Notes: generated by a model not told the origin, from the sequence alone. DNA of 64,000 nt from an uncultured Anaerococcus sp. (GCA_943914475.1 CALUCE010000002.1:124001-188000), one strand, 5' to 3'; shown: positions 16,382-25,756, numbered from the stretch's first letter. A program made the numbers and translations.

Positions 16382-17824
16382 ATGAACGATTTAATTTTGA
16401 TTGCAATTTCCTTTCTTTATATCTTTCTTGTGATAGGACTTGCATCAATTGTAGATAGGTCTAGTAAGGAAAAAACAGAAGTACCAAGGAAGTTAATTCA
16501 CATCTTGGTTGGAAACTGGATTTTTCTCGGACCACTTTTTGATAATTATTGGACCATGATTTTTACACCTCTGGCTTTTGTAATACTAAATTATTTTTCT
16601 GTGAAGTCATCCACCTTCTCATCTATGGAAGGAAATAGGGAAGGAGAAAATTTTGGGACTGTTTACTATGCCCTAAGTTTAGTATTTTTATCAAGCTTAA
16701 GTTATTTTACAGCTAAGTGGCTCTATGCACTTTTAGGTATTCTAATCATGGCCTATGGAGATGGGCTTGCAGCCCTATTTGGAATAAAATATGGATCTAG
16801 GAATTTTGCCATCAATCCAAAAAAGACCCGTGAAGGATCTTTTATAGTCTTTATGTTTGGTTTTTTAATCACCCTAACTCTTCCCCTATACTATTTTAAA
16901 AGTATCAGGATTCCCTTTATCTATTTCTTGATAATTGCTTTTGTAAATGGACTCTACTCATTTATTTTAGAGCTGTCGGGAGAAAATAGCTTGGACAACC
17001 TCCTTTTGCCTATAGGGTCAGGTCTATTGGGAGGACTTTTAATCTACCATCCATTCAAGGGACTTTTCATCACTTTAGCACTTTCCTTTGCCATACTTTT
17101 CCTTGCCTATAGAAAAAGAGCTATTAGCCTTGATGGAGCAGCTGTAGCCTTAATCACCGGAGCTATACTCTACTATTGTGGGGGTATCTATGTCTACTTG
17201 GCCTTGATAGGATTTTTTATACTTGGTTCTCTTGTTTCCAAAATCTCAAATTCCTACAAGGAGACTGTAAAGAAGAAAAGTTCAGAGTCAAAGGGAAGAA
17301 ATGCCATCCAGGTTCTTTCAAATTCCCTACCAGCCCTTATATTTTCTTTCCTATACTATATAAGCTCTGATTCACTTTATCTGCTCCTGGCCTTTGTAAT
17401 CTTTGCCGGTGCTAGTGCAGACACTTTTGGATCAGAAATAGGTTCTTTGAGCAAAAGAAAAGTTATAAGCCTAGTAGGTTTTAGGGAAGTTCCTAGGGGA
17501 CTTTCTGGTGGAGTAAGTCTTTTGGGTCTTATAGCAAGCGCCCTTGGTGCTTTAATTTTAAGCCTATTTGCCTATCCTGACTTTGGAAAAAGTGGCATAA
17601 TCTTTTGTGCAAGCCTTGGCTTTATAGGATCTCTTATAGACTCCATACTGGGAGCCTTGATTCAAAGAAAATACAGGACAAAAGAAGGAAGTCTTTCAGA
17701 CTTTCCTGCAAATCTTGGTGATGAACCAGTTATGGGACTAGACTTTGTTTCAAATAATACTGTAAACCTATTGACCCTATCTATATTGGGACTTTTGGCT
17801 TATTATTTGCTAAACTTTTTATAA
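16382..17824 (+). CDS. Fused prenol-kinase-like and DUF92 membrane protein
   Basis: A 480-residue protein, almost all membrane segments (about 12-14). The N-terminal half (1-220) resembles the dolichol/phytol kinase and CDP-DAG synthase-like superfamily: VPRKLIHILVGNW, AYGDGLAALFGIKYGSR, KTREGSF. The C-terminal half (about 230-480) is DUF92/TMEM19: GASADTFGSEIGSLSKRK, REVPRGLSGGVSLLG, GSLIDSILGALIQ, NLGDEPVMGLDFVSNNTVNL. In plants and cyanobacteria these two families are phytol kinase (VTE5) and phytyl-phosphate kinase (VTE6). A fused enzyme for prenol salvage is therefore plausible, but the substrate here is inference. GGAG precedes the ATG. It is a single-gene unit. Confidence 0.8.
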   Translation: MNDLILIAISFLYIFLVIGLASIVDRSSKEKTEVPRKLIHILVGNWIFLGPLFDNYWTMIFTPLAFVILNYFSVKSSTFSSMEGNREGENFGTVYYALSLVFLSSLSYFTAKWLYALLGILIMAYGDGLAALFGIKYGSRNFAINPKKTREGSFIVFMFGFLITLTLPLYYFKSIRIPFIYFLIIAFVNGLYSFILELSGENSLDNLLLPIGSGLLGGLLIYHPFKGLFITLALSFAILFLAYRKRAISLDGAAVALITGAILYYCGGIYVYLALIGFFILGSLVSKISNSYKETVKKKSSESKGRNAIQVLSNSLPALIFSFLYYISSDSLYLLLAFVIFAGASADTFGSEIGSLSKRKVISLVGFREVPRGLSGGVSLLGLIASALGALILSLFAYPDFGKSGIIFCASLGFIGSLIDSILGALIQRKYRTKEGSLSDFPANLGDEPVMGLDFVSNNTVNLLTLSILGLLAYYLLNFL

Positions 17825-17840
17825 ATAATTCTTAATATAC

Positions 17841-17871
17841 AAAAATCCTAGCTTGCCTGCTAGGATTTTTT
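17841..17871. terminator. Bidirectional terminator
   Basis: AAAAATCCTAGC, loop, GCTAGGATTTTTT: a nine-base stem with A and T runs on the two sides. It serves the convergent genes ending at 17824 and 17882. Confidence 0.9.
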
Positions 17872-17881
17872 AGTGAAATTT

Positions 17882-19579
17882 CTATTTGATTTTTTCCTTA
17901 TCCAAGGAATCTAGGTATTTTTCTAGTTTTGGAATAATTTCTGCTATTGTTCCATCTTCAAAAGGACTTTTTAATCCTACTTCTTTTAAAGCCTCCTTTG
18001 TTGCAAGCTTTCCGCTTATATGGCAAAGTTTTAGATAAGATTCCCAGGCTTCTTTATAATCTTCCATATCCCATACAAAATATTGGAAGGCATTTACTTG
18101 GGCTATGGTGTAGTCTAGGTAGTAGAAAGGATAGTTGTAGACATGGAGTTGTCTTTGCCATCTTCCTCCATTTTCCAAATATTCATTGCCATCATAGTCA
18201 AGGTGTGGGAGGTATTTCTTTTCTATTTCTCTGTATTTGGCCCTTCTTTCTGCTGGGGTCATATCAGGATTTTCATAAACCTCTTCTTGGAATTCGTCAA
18301 TACTTGCTCCATAAGGTAAGAATTCTAGGGCATCTGTTACATGGTGGTAATAGTATTTTTCAGTATCTTCCCCAAAGAAATTTTCCATCCAAGGATGGGT
18401 AAAGAATTCCATGCTCATTGAGTGAGTTTCTGCAATTTCGCTGGTTATGATGTTGTTTTCAGATGGAAATACATTTCTTGTCAAATAACCTTGGAAGGCA
18501 TGGCCAGCCTCATGGGTTAAAACATCCACATCTCCACTTGTCCCATTAAAGTTTGAGAAAATATAAGGCATTTTTGATATTGGTAGGTAGGTCATATAAC
18601 CACCTGGAGCCTTGCCTTGTTTGGTAGTAAGATCCATCATGCCCTTTTCTACCATGGCCTTGAAAAATTCATCTGTTTCTGGTGAAAGCTCATGGTACAT
18701 TTTGGTTGCTTGTTTTACCAATACTTCCTCTTTCCCTATAGGTTTTGGATTTCCTGATAAGAATGATAGGGGCACATCGTAGTACTTAAAGTTATCTATA
18801 CCTATCCTTTGTTTTTGTTCCTTGTATAGCTTTTGGGTAAAGGGAACTACCACATCCAAGATTTGTTTTCTGTAGGCTCTGGCATCTTCTATATCCCAAT
18901 CAACCCTTTCCATTAGCTTATAGGCTATTGGTGTGTAGGTCTTATAGCCAAGTTTGTTGGCTATTTGGGTACGAACTTTTACAAGTTCATCATAAATCCT
19001 ATCAAGCTCTTCTAAATTATCTGCAAACCATCCATTTAAAGCTTCAAAAGCTTCCTTCCTAGTTTGCCTATCCTTATCTTGGGTAAAGGCTGCCATTCCA
19101 GAAATATTTTTAACCTCTCCCCTAAATTCAATCCTGGCTCCGCCTGTAAGTTTATTGTATTCATTTACAAGTTTGGATTCTTTAACCCTATCATCCATGA
19201 TTGATGGATCAAAAACATCTCTTTTTAGCTCATCCCTTGCAGTAATCATTGATCCGTACTTTTCTTCAAAAGCTTTCCTGTAAGGTGTATTTAGCCTAAT
19301 AGTTTGGTGTCTGTGGTCAACCTGGTTAAACCTAGGGCCTGCTTCATAGAAGGCTTCCATTTCCTTATCATAGAATTCATCTTCAGTATTAATGGTGTTT
19401 CTTATATAGGCAATTTCAAACATTTCATTATACTTGTTAGTGATGTCTTCGATCTTTTTGTTAGTTTCAAAGAAAACTTCTTCACTTTCTGCTGCTTCTA
19501 GCCTGTCCAAAAGTTCATTAATTTCTGCTATTAGCTTATCAAAGTCTGGTCTTTGATAAGTAAGGTCTTTAAATTTCAT
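17882..19579 (-). CDS. pepF: M3-family oligoendopeptidase F
   Basis: A cytosolic zinc peptidase that cuts short peptides. 565 residues, the normal length of the M3B PepF-like group. The zinc motif HEAGH is at 356-360 (VDVLTHEAGHAFQGYL), with the third ligand expected in SEIAETHSMSMEFF shortly after. GGGGTGA precedes the ATG at 19579. It is a single-gene unit between two terminators. No defect is visible. Confidence 0.93.
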   Translation of the reverse strand: MKFKDLTYQRPDFDKLIAEINELLDRLEAAESEEVFFETNKKIEDITNKYNEMFEIAYIRNTINTEDEFYDKEMEAFYEAGPRFNQVDHRHQTIRLNTPYRKAFEEKYGSMITARDELKRDVFDPSIMDDRVKESKLVNEYNKLTGGARIEFRGEVKNISGMAAFTQDKDRQTRKEAFEALNGWFADNLEELDRIYDELVKVRTQIANKLGYKTYTPIAYKLMERVDWDIEDARAYRKQILDVVVPFTQKLYKEQKQRIGIDNFKYYDVPLSFLSGNPKPIGKEEVLVKQATKMYHELSPETDEFFKAMVEKGMMDLTTKQGKAPGGYMTYLPISKMPYIFSNFNGTSGDVDVLTHEAGHAFQGYLTRNVFPSENNIITSEIAETHSMSMEFFTHPWMENFFGEDTEKYYYHHVTDALEFLPYGASIDEFQEEVYENPDMTPAERRAKYREIEKKYLPHLDYDGNEYLENGGRWQRQLHVYNYPFYYLDYTIAQVNAFQYFVWDMEDYKEAWESYLKLCHISGKLATKEALKEVGLKSPFEDGTIAEIIPKLEKYLDSLDKEKIK

Positions 19580-19641
19580 AAAATCACCCCTTTAAATTTA
19601 CTTCTTTAGAATTAATTATACTATAAATTTAAAGAATAAAT

Positions 19642-19679
19642 ATAAAAAGTGCTGGCGATTTACTCACCAACACTTTTAT
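19642..19679 (-). terminator. Terminator of ahpC-ahpF
   Basis: Leftward: AAAAGTGTTGGTGAG, loop, CGCCAGCACTTTTTAT. It begins immediately after the ahpF stop codon. Confidence 0.8.
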
Positions 19680-21209
19680 CTATTGTCTAATTAAATAATT
19701 GAAAGCACCTAGGCCTGCTGTCGCGCCTGAGCCCAGGGATATTACTATCTGCTTGAAGGCTACATCTGTGCAGTCTCCTGCAGCAAATACACCGGGGATT
19801 GATGTAGACCCATTTTTATCTACCAAAATCTCTCCCATTTTATTCTTATCAAGCTTATCTTTTGTCCATTCTGTATTTGGATCAAGGCCTACCAAGATGA
19901 ATACTCCATCAAGGTCAAGGCTATGACTTTCTCCTGTTTTTCTATCAGTATAAGTTAATCCTGTGACCTTGTCTTCTCCATCTATAGAACTTGTTTGGGC
20001 AGATGTTATAACTTTGACATTGGAAAGCTCTTTTAGCTTATCTTGGAGAACTTGGTCTGCATTTAAGTGGTCAGCAAATTCAAGAACCGTAACTTCCTTA
20101 CCAATAGAGGCAAGGTCTATAGCAGCTTCTATACCTGAGTTTCCTCCACCTATAACTGCAATTTTCTTATCCTTAAATAGGGGGCCATCGCAGTGGGTGC
20201 AGTAGGCTACTCCCTTATTTCTAAGCTCGACTTCTCCCTTGATTCCCAAAAGTCTCCACCTTGCTCCTGTAGCAATAATCAAAGACTTGGACTTAAGTTC
20301 ATCTCCACTTTCAAGTTTTAGCTTAAAGTCTTCATCATTTTTTGTAAAGTCCTCTGCCATAAAACCTTCTATTATTTCTATATCATAGGATTTGGCATGG
20401 TCTTTTACCTGTGCCATATACTTTGGACCCTCGGTATACTTTGTTCCAATAATATTTTCTATACCAAGAGTCTCATTTACCTGGCCACCAAACTCGTCAC
20501 ATACTATGGCTGTCTTTAGTCCTTTTCTAGCTGCATAAATAGCTGCAGATCCTGCTGCAGGCCCACCACCTACAACAAGCACATCAAATTTATCATACTT
20601 GCTAAAGTCGGTCTTCTTCTTTTCTCCACTGATTTTACTCAATAAATCATCAAAAGATATCCTGCCGGAGTTAAAGACCTCACCATTTTTGAAAACTGTT
20701 GGTACAGCCATAACTTTTCTTTCCTCTACCAAGTCTTCAAAGGCTCCACCTTCTATCATGGTATGAGAAATATTAGGATTTAAAACTGCCATAATATTTA
20801 AAGCCTGAACAACGTCTGGACAGTTGTGACAAGATAGGGAAACCATAGTTTCAAAGTGAATCTTCTCATCTATGGCCTTGATAGCTTGAACTTGGTCTTC
20901 TTTTATCTTTGGAGCCCTGCCAGATACTTGCAAAAGTGCCAAGACAAAGGACTCAAATTCATGGCCAAGGGGTGTTCCTGCAAACCTAACTCCTTTTGAC
21001 TTTCCATCTTTTAGAATTTCAAAAGAAGGACTAAGCTCATGATCTTTTTCTACTAGACTTAACCTATCAGAAAGTCCAAGCACATCATCCAAAAACTCTT
21101 TTAAGTCCTTGGATGCCTTGGACTCATCAAAGCTTGCCTGGAAAGTGATATCACTTTCCAGGAGGGCCAGATATTGGCTAAGCTGATTTTTTAAATCTTT
21201 ACTAAGCAT
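19680..21209 (-). CDS. ahpF: Alkyl hydroperoxide reductase subunit F
   Basis: A flavoprotein that passes electrons from NADH to AhpC. 509 residues, full length. The N-terminal thioredoxin-like pair has the redox site SCHNC (C127, C130). Then comes a thioredoxin-reductase-like domain: FAD site VVGGGPAAGSAA, redox site YCTHCDG (C337, C340), NAD site IGGGNSGIEAA, and the FAD tail FAAGDCTDVAFKQI. It starts three bases after ahpC, so the two are co-expressed. All catalytic cysteines are present. Confidence 0.96.
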   Translation of the reverse strand: MLSKDLKNQLSQYLALLESDITFQASFDESKASKDLKEFLDDVLGLSDRLSLVEKDHELSPSFEILKDGKSKGVRFAGTPLGHEFESFVLALLQVSGRAPKIKEDQVQAIKAIDEKIHFETMVSLSCHNCPDVVQALNIMAVLNPNISHTMIEGGAFEDLVEERKVMAVPTVFKNGEVFNSGRISFDDLLSKISGEKKKTDFSKYDKFDVLVVGGGPAAGSAAIYAARKGLKTAIVCDEFGGQVNETLGIENIIGTKYTEGPKYMAQVKDHAKSYDIEIIEGFMAEDFTKNDEDFKLKLESGDELKSKSLIIATGARWRLLGIKGEVELRNKGVAYCTHCDGPLFKDKKIAVIGGGNSGIEAAIDLASIGKEVTVLEFADHLNADQVLQDKLKELSNVKVITSAQTSSIDGEDKVTGLTYTDRKTGESHSLDLDGVFILVGLDPNTEWTKDKLDKNKMGEILVDKNGSTSIPGVFAAGDCTDVAFKQIVISLGSGATAGLGAFNYLIRQ

Positions 21210-21212
21210 GGG

Positions 21213-21779
21213 TTAAATCTTACCAACCAAGTCTAGGCCAGGTGTTAGAGTTTCTCCAGTTTCTTTCCATTTTGCTGGACAAGCTTCGCCTGGATTTTCC
21301 CTAATGTATTGGGCAGCTCTAATCTTATCAATAAGTTGTGAAGCATCTCTACCAATACCGTCAGCATTGATTTCTACTGCTTGGACAACATTATCTGGAT
21401 CTATGATAAAAGTTGCTCTTTGTGCCAAACCTTGGTCATCTAGAACTTCAAAGTTTTCTGAAATAGTGTGGCTTGGATCTCCTATCATCTTGTATTCAAT
21501 CTTTGAGATAGCCTCAGAGTGGTCATGCCATGCCTTGTGAACAAAGTGAGTATCTGTTGAAATTGAATATACTTCAACTCCCAATTCCTTTAATTTTCCG
21601 TATTGGTTTTGCAGATCTTCAAGCTCTGTTGGACAAACAAAGGTGAAGTCAGCTGGGTAGAAGCATAGAACATTCCATGAACCCTTTAAGTCTTCACTAC
21701 TTACTCCTACAAATTCCTCAGCCTTCGGGTCATAAGCTTGGGCGTTAAATTCCAAAATTTCCTTTCCTACTAGTGACAT
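21213..21779 (-). CDS. ahpC: Alkyl hydroperoxide reductase subunit C (peroxiredoxin)
   Basis: A typical 2-Cys peroxiredoxin that reduces peroxides. 188 residues. Peroxidatic Cys49 lies in YPADFTFVCPTEL; resolving Cys167 lies in NPGEACPAKW near the C-terminus. GGAGG precedes the ATG. It is the first gene of ahpCF, behind a promoter with a PerR-like box, so induction by peroxide is likely. Confidence 0.97.
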   Translation of the reverse strand: MSLVGKEILEFNAQAYDPKAEEFVGVSSEDLKGSWNVLCFYPADFTFVCPTELEDLQNQYGKLKELGVEVYSISTDTHFVHKAWHDHSEAISKIEYKMIGDPSHTISENFEVLDDQGLAQRATFIIDPDNVVQAVEINADGIGRDASQLIDKIRAAQYIRENPGEACPAKWKETGETLTPGLDLVGKI

Positions 21780-21837
21780 ATATTACCTCCATATTATTTA
21801 ATATTTTTCTATATTTTTAACGAATCAATATCCGCTA

Positions 21838-21873
21838 TTAGAATCATTATAGTATTAAAACTAAATTAATCAA
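21838..21873 (-). promoter_or_regulatory. ahpCF promoter with PerR-like box
   Basis: Minus strand: TTGATT (21868-21873), 16 bases, TATAAT (21846-21851). Over the -10 lies CTATAATGATTCTAA (21838-21852), which matches the PerR consensus TTATAATNATTATAA at 12 of 14 defined positions. A weaker match sits near 21874-21886, upstream of the divergent ABC genes. Confidence 0.65.
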
Positions 21874-21977
21874 GTAATTATTATAGATTTTTGCCAAACT
21901 TTATATTTTACAAAAAAATTGACCTGATCTTTTTCGGGTATATAAACAAAGAGATTCAAAAAAAGAAAAGGAGTATT

Positions 21978-22709
21978 ATGATAAAATTTAAAGAAATTTC
22001 AAAGACTTATGACGAGAATACTGTTCTTGATCATATTTCTTTTGATATAGGAAAGGGGGAGTTTTTTGTCCTAGTTGGCAAGTCTGGTTCAGGAAAAACT
22101 ACTACCCTAAAAATGATCAATAGGCTAGTAGAGCCGACTTCAGGTCAGATTTTTATAAAGGATAAGGATATAGATTCTTATGATATTAGAAATTTAAGAC
22201 TTTCCACAGGTTATGTCCTCCAAGAAGGAGCTTTATTTCCTAACCTAAGTGTCTATGAAAATATAGCTCTTATACCCAACATGAAAAAATGGCCCAAGGA
22301 AAAGACCGACAAGGAAATAAGAAACCTTATGGAAAAAGTCGACCTCGATCCAGACCAATATTTAGACAGGTATCCAAGAGACTTATCTGGAGGTCAGCAA
22401 CAAAGGATAGGCATTTTAAGGGCCATCATTTCTAAGCCTCAAATGCTTTTGATGGATGAGCCTTTCTCAGCCCTTGACCCCATTACTAGAAAAAGTCTCC
22501 AAGAACTTATTAAATCTATACAAAAAGAGCTTAAAATTACTACTGTTTTTGTCACCCATGATATAGACGAAGCCTTAAAACTTGGAGATAGGATTTGTGT
22601 TATGGAAGAAGGTAGGATTATCCAACTAGATAAGACCGAAAACATAAAGACTATGCCAAAAAACGACTTCGTAGAAAACTTATTTAGTTCAGGTGATACA
22701 GATGAATAA
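21978..22709 (+). CDS. ABC importer ATP-binding protein (OpuCA/EgtV type)
   Basis: The ATPase of a betaine-type importer. 243 residues: Walker A VGKSGSGKTTT, Q-loop GYVLQEGALFPNLS, signature DLSGGQQQR, Walker B MLLMDEPFSALDP, H-loop VTHDIDEA. Unlike many OpuCA proteins it has no CBS domains. I chose the ATG at 21978, which follows AAAAGGAGTATT; the ORF extends to 21891 but without a ribosome site. It overlaps the permease gene by 8 bases. Betaine, carnitine or ergothioneine are all possible substrates. Confidence 0.9.
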   Translation: MIKFKEISKTYDENTVLDHISFDIGKGEFFVLVGKSGSGKTTTLKMINRLVEPTSGQIFIKDKDIDSYDIRNLRLSTGYVLQEGALFPNLSVYENIALIPNMKKWPKEKTDKEIRNLMEKVDLDPDQYLDRYPRDLSGGQQQRIGILRAIISKPQMLLMDEPFSALDPITRKSLQELIKSIQKELKITTVFVTHDIDEALKLGDRICVMEEGRIIQLDKTENIKTMPKNDFVENLFSSGDTDE

Positions 22710-24216
22710 TTTTATAAACACCTTTGTAGAAAGATCTGGCGAATGGAAAGTTGCCCTCTTGGAACACCTACAAATATCCATGATAGCTCTATTTATAGCC
22801 ATGCTTATAGCTATCCCCTTCGCCATCTTTATAGCAAACAAAAAGAAAATATCAGAAGTTACCCTACAAATTGCAGGAATCATGCAGACTATTCCATCCC
22901 TGGCCCTTTTGGGACTATTTATTCCCCTACTGGGCATAGGTAAAAAGCCTGCTATAGTTACCTTGGTAATATACGGAATCTTTCCCATCCTCCAAAACAC
23001 TATTTCAGGACTTAGAGGAATTGATCCTGTTTTAAAAGAAGCTGCTACAGCCTTTGGAATGACGAGGTTTGAAAAGTTAAAAACTTACGAAATCCCTCTT
23101 GCCATGCCTCACATAATAGGTGGAGTTAGGACTTCTTCAGTTATGCTAATAGGAACAGCCACCCTTGGTGCTCTTATAGGTGCTGGTGGTCTAGGATCCT
23201 TTATACTTTTGGGAATAGACAGAAATAATCCTAACTTGATTTTGATAGGTGCCATATCTTCAGCCCTCTTGGCTATAAGTATAAACGCCCTTATCAAATA
23301 TATGGAAGATAAAAAGATCAAATCCATAGTAACTGTCTTTCTTGTAACCCTGGCTATACTCGTGGGATCCACACTTTCCTTTGGAAGTGGAGCTTCTAAT
23401 AGACTAGTAATAGCAGGAAAGCTTGGAGCAGAACCTGATATTTTAATAAATATGTACAAGGACTTGATAGAAGAAGAAACAGATATAAAGGTAGATTTGA
23501 AGCCAAACTTCGGTAAGACAACCTTCCTTTATGAGGCCTTAAAAAATAAGGAAATTGACATATATCCAGAATTTTCGGGAACCATAACCTCATCACTTTT
23601 GGATAAAAAAATAGAAGATTTATCCAACGAGCCAGATGAAGTTTACCAAAAGGCAAAAGATGCCATATATGACCAGGACAAGATGATATTCTTAAAACCA
23701 ATGGAATACCAAAACACCTATGCCCTAGCTGTAAAAAAAGATTTTGCCAAAGAAAATAATCTAAAGACAGTCTCAGACCTTAAAAAGGTAGAAGATCAAA
23801 TAAAGGCTGGATTTACTATAGAATTTAATGACAGAGAAGACGGAAACAAGGGACTTAAGTCACTTTACGGTTTGAATATCAAGGCCGTGACCATGGAGCC
23901 AAAACTAAGGTACAAGGCTCTTGACCAAGGTGATATAAACCTAGTAGAAGTCTACTCTACTGATAGTGAAATCATAACCCATGACCTTACCATCCTTGAA
24001 GATAATAAGAAACTTTTCCCACCTTACCAAGGCGGCCCACTCTTAAGAGAAGAAACTCTCAAAGAGCATCCAGAATTAAAAGATGCCCTAGAAAAACTAG
24101 CTGGTAAAATAAGTGCGGAAGAGATGACCAAACTCAACTATAAGGTTGATGTAGAAGGTCAAAGTGCTTCAGATGTAGCAAGAGAATATCTTGAAGAAAA
24201 CAATTTGCTTAAATAA
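22702..24216 (+). CDS. ABC importer permease fused to substrate-binding domain (OpuCB-CC/EgtU type)
   Basis: 504 residues. Residues 1-215 are a BetW/ProW-type permease with about six membrane segments (ISMIALFIAMLIAIPFAIF, and the EAA-like loop GIDPVLKEAATAFGM). After one more membrane segment the rest is an extracytoplasmic OpuAC-type binding domain (LVIAGKLGAEPDILINMYKD, KNKEIDIYPEFSGT). This architecture and length occur in osmoprotectant transporters and in the ergothioneine importer EgtU. The divergent ahpCF operon makes a thiol-antioxidant role attractive, but that is inference. The start at 22702 is set by AGGTGA six bases upstream. Confidence 0.88.
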   Translation: MNNFINTFVERSGEWKVALLEHLQISMIALFIAMLIAIPFAIFIANKKKISEVTLQIAGIMQTIPSLALLGLFIPLLGIGKKPAIVTLVIYGIFPILQNTISGLRGIDPVLKEAATAFGMTRFEKLKTYEIPLAMPHIIGGVRTSSVMLIGTATLGALIGAGGLGSFILLGIDRNNPNLILIGAISSALLAISINALIKYMEDKKIKSIVTVFLVTLAILVGSTLSFGSGASNRLVIAGKLGAEPDILINMYKDLIEEETDIKVDLKPNFGKTTFLYEALKNKEIDIYPEFSGTITSSLLDKKIEDLSNEPDEVYQKAKDAIYDQDKMIFLKPMEYQNTYALAVKKDFAKENNLKTVSDLKKVEDQIKAGFTIEFNDREDGNKGLKSLYGLNIKAVTMEPKLRYKALDQGDINLVEVYSTDSEIITHDLTILEDNKKLFPPYQGGPLLREETLKEHPELKDALEKLAGKISAEEMTKLNYKVDVEGQSASDVAREYLEENNLLK

Positions 24217-24286
24217 AAAGATAACCCTGAGCAGGGTATGTAAATAATTTTGTATATCAACCTAAATCCTGATTCAAGGGTAAGGG

Positions 24287-24334
24287 TTGATACATTTTTA
24301 TGTATCAATAGATGTCCATTTCTATAGAAATGGA
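24287..24334. repeat. Two adjacent strong palindromes
   Basis: TTGATACAT, loop TTTT, ATGTATCAA (24287-24308), then a perfect loop-free 20-bp palindrome TCCATTTCTATAGAAATGGA (24315-24334). They lie inside the left end of the dead IS and downstream of the ABC operon. They may act as a terminator, or be remnants of another small element. Confidence 0.5.
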
Positions 24335-24416
24335 GCTTAACTTAATTTTATACGACTTTAATAAACTGTCAAATTTTTATGATTTGCAGTTGATTTAAAT
24401 AATTTTTTTACCTAAT

Positions 24417-25713
24417 TTAAAACCTCCCTTCAAAATATATTGATAATTGGGATAATATTTAATCCCAGCCACGTATTCTATATGTCTATTTACTCGAAGC
24501 ATCCACCATTGCTAGATAAAGACTTTTTTGAAGGGCATAATCATTTGGGAATATCGTTTTATTTTTGCTTACTTTTCTTAGTTGTCTATTAAAGTTTTCT
24601 AGAGCATTTGTTGTATATATTAGCTTTCTTATTCCTTCTGGATATTTAAAGTAGGTCGATAGCTCAGCCCAGTTATTTTTCCAAGATTTTACGCACATTG
24701 GATATTTTTTATTCCATTTATCTTCGAATATTGATAGATTTGTCAAAGCCAACTCTTCTGTTGATGCTTTATATACTGATTTTAAATCTTTCATTAATTC
24801 TTTTATGTCTTTGTAGGATACATACTTTGTGGAGTTTCTAATTTGATGTATTATGCACTTTTGTATTTCTGCTTTTGGATATACTGCTTCTATTGCTTGA
24901 CTAAAGCCAGGTAAGTTATCTGTTGAAACTATTAGTATATCTTCCAGTCCTCTTTCTTTTAACTGATTTAATACTAAAAGCCAGTATTTGCTTGATTCGT
25001 TTTCTCCAACCCAGGGTCTGCCCTTTGGGTACATCCCAAGTATTTCTTTAAATCCTTCCATATTGTATCCTAGAGCAATGTAGACGGCCTTTTTGACCAC
25101 TATGTTGTTTTCTCTTACATGGTAGTGGATAGCATCTAGAAACACCATTGGATACACTCTTTCTAATGGCCTATTTTGCCATTCTTCTATGGTTGGTAGT
25201 ATTTTATTTGTTATTTTACTTACCATTGTTTCGGATATTCCAAATCCATAAATATCTTTGATATGAGATGATATATCTCTTGTTGTCAGGGTCTGCCCCA
25301 GCCAATAATGTCCAACGAGGTTACGAGTTGTAGACATTATTAGGTGAGGGTATCCCTTTTGCATACATTGATATTATCTGGTTTTCTATGTTAGAAATAT
25401 CTTTCTCATATTTTCTTAAAGACTGAGGTTCAAATGTTCCTTCTCTATCTCTTGGTATGTTTAAATCTATATTTCCATATGATGATCTAACTGTTTTTTT
25501 ACTTGATCCATTCCTTGTGTTAAGCGATAAGGGTTTTTCTCCATAGTCATAGTCTAAATGCTCATCTAATTCTGCTTTTAAAAGTTCTTCCATTGTATCG
25601 CCTAAAAGATCTTTTAGTGCTTCTTGAATATCTTGTGCGCTTTGAGGTTGATATTCTTCAATTAACATTTTTGCTATTTTGCTTCTTTTTGTCTCCGGTC
25701 TTTTTCTTGGCAT
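24417..25713 (-). pseudogene. IS256-family (Mutator-type) transposase, inactivated
   Basis: From ATG 25713 the frame encodes MPRKRPETKRSKIAKMLIEE through IISMYAKG, then breaks at a 64-bp insertion (25288-25351). It resumes as TTRDISSHIKDIYGFGISE with the family catalytic region (MVFLDAIHYHVREN, LIVSTDNLPGFSQAI). Near the end, in-frame TAG (24486-24488) and TAA (about 24459) interrupt the family C-terminus, which is still readable as ILSQLSIYFEGRF up to 24417. Without the insertion the frame is exactly 411 codons, the usual length. Three independent lesions show it is dead. Confidence 0.9.
25288..25351. repeat. 64-bp foldback insertion in the transposase
   Basis: This segment interrupts the expected YAKGMTTRDI coding. 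It folds on itself: CCAGCCAATAATGTCCAAC pairs with GTTGTAGACATTATTAGG around a loop of about ten bases. Its removal restores the frame. AGGGT occurs at both ends, inside the insertion. It looks like a very small hairpin element. Confidence 0.65.
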
Positions 25714-25720
25714 AAAAATT

Positions 25721-25756
25721 CCTCCTGATTAGTTTGTTCTTACCCTAATCAGGAGG
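25721..25756 (-). promoter_or_regulatory. Hairpin that hides the transposase ribosome site
   Basis: CCTCCTGATTAG (25721-25732) and CTAATCAGGAGG (25745-25756) form a perfect 12-bp stem. On the minus strand the AGGAGG, seven bases before the transposase ATG, is inside the stem. Such structures limit translation of IS transposases from read-through transcripts. Confidence 0.75.

Noticed and set aside
24217..24236. Terminator at ACCCTGAGCAGGGT after the ABC operon
   Set aside because: The hairpin is short and no T-run follows.
25288..25351. Integron attC site in the 64-bp insertion
   Set aside because: A CCAAC/GTTG pair is present but the flanking box sequences do not fit the attC core rules.
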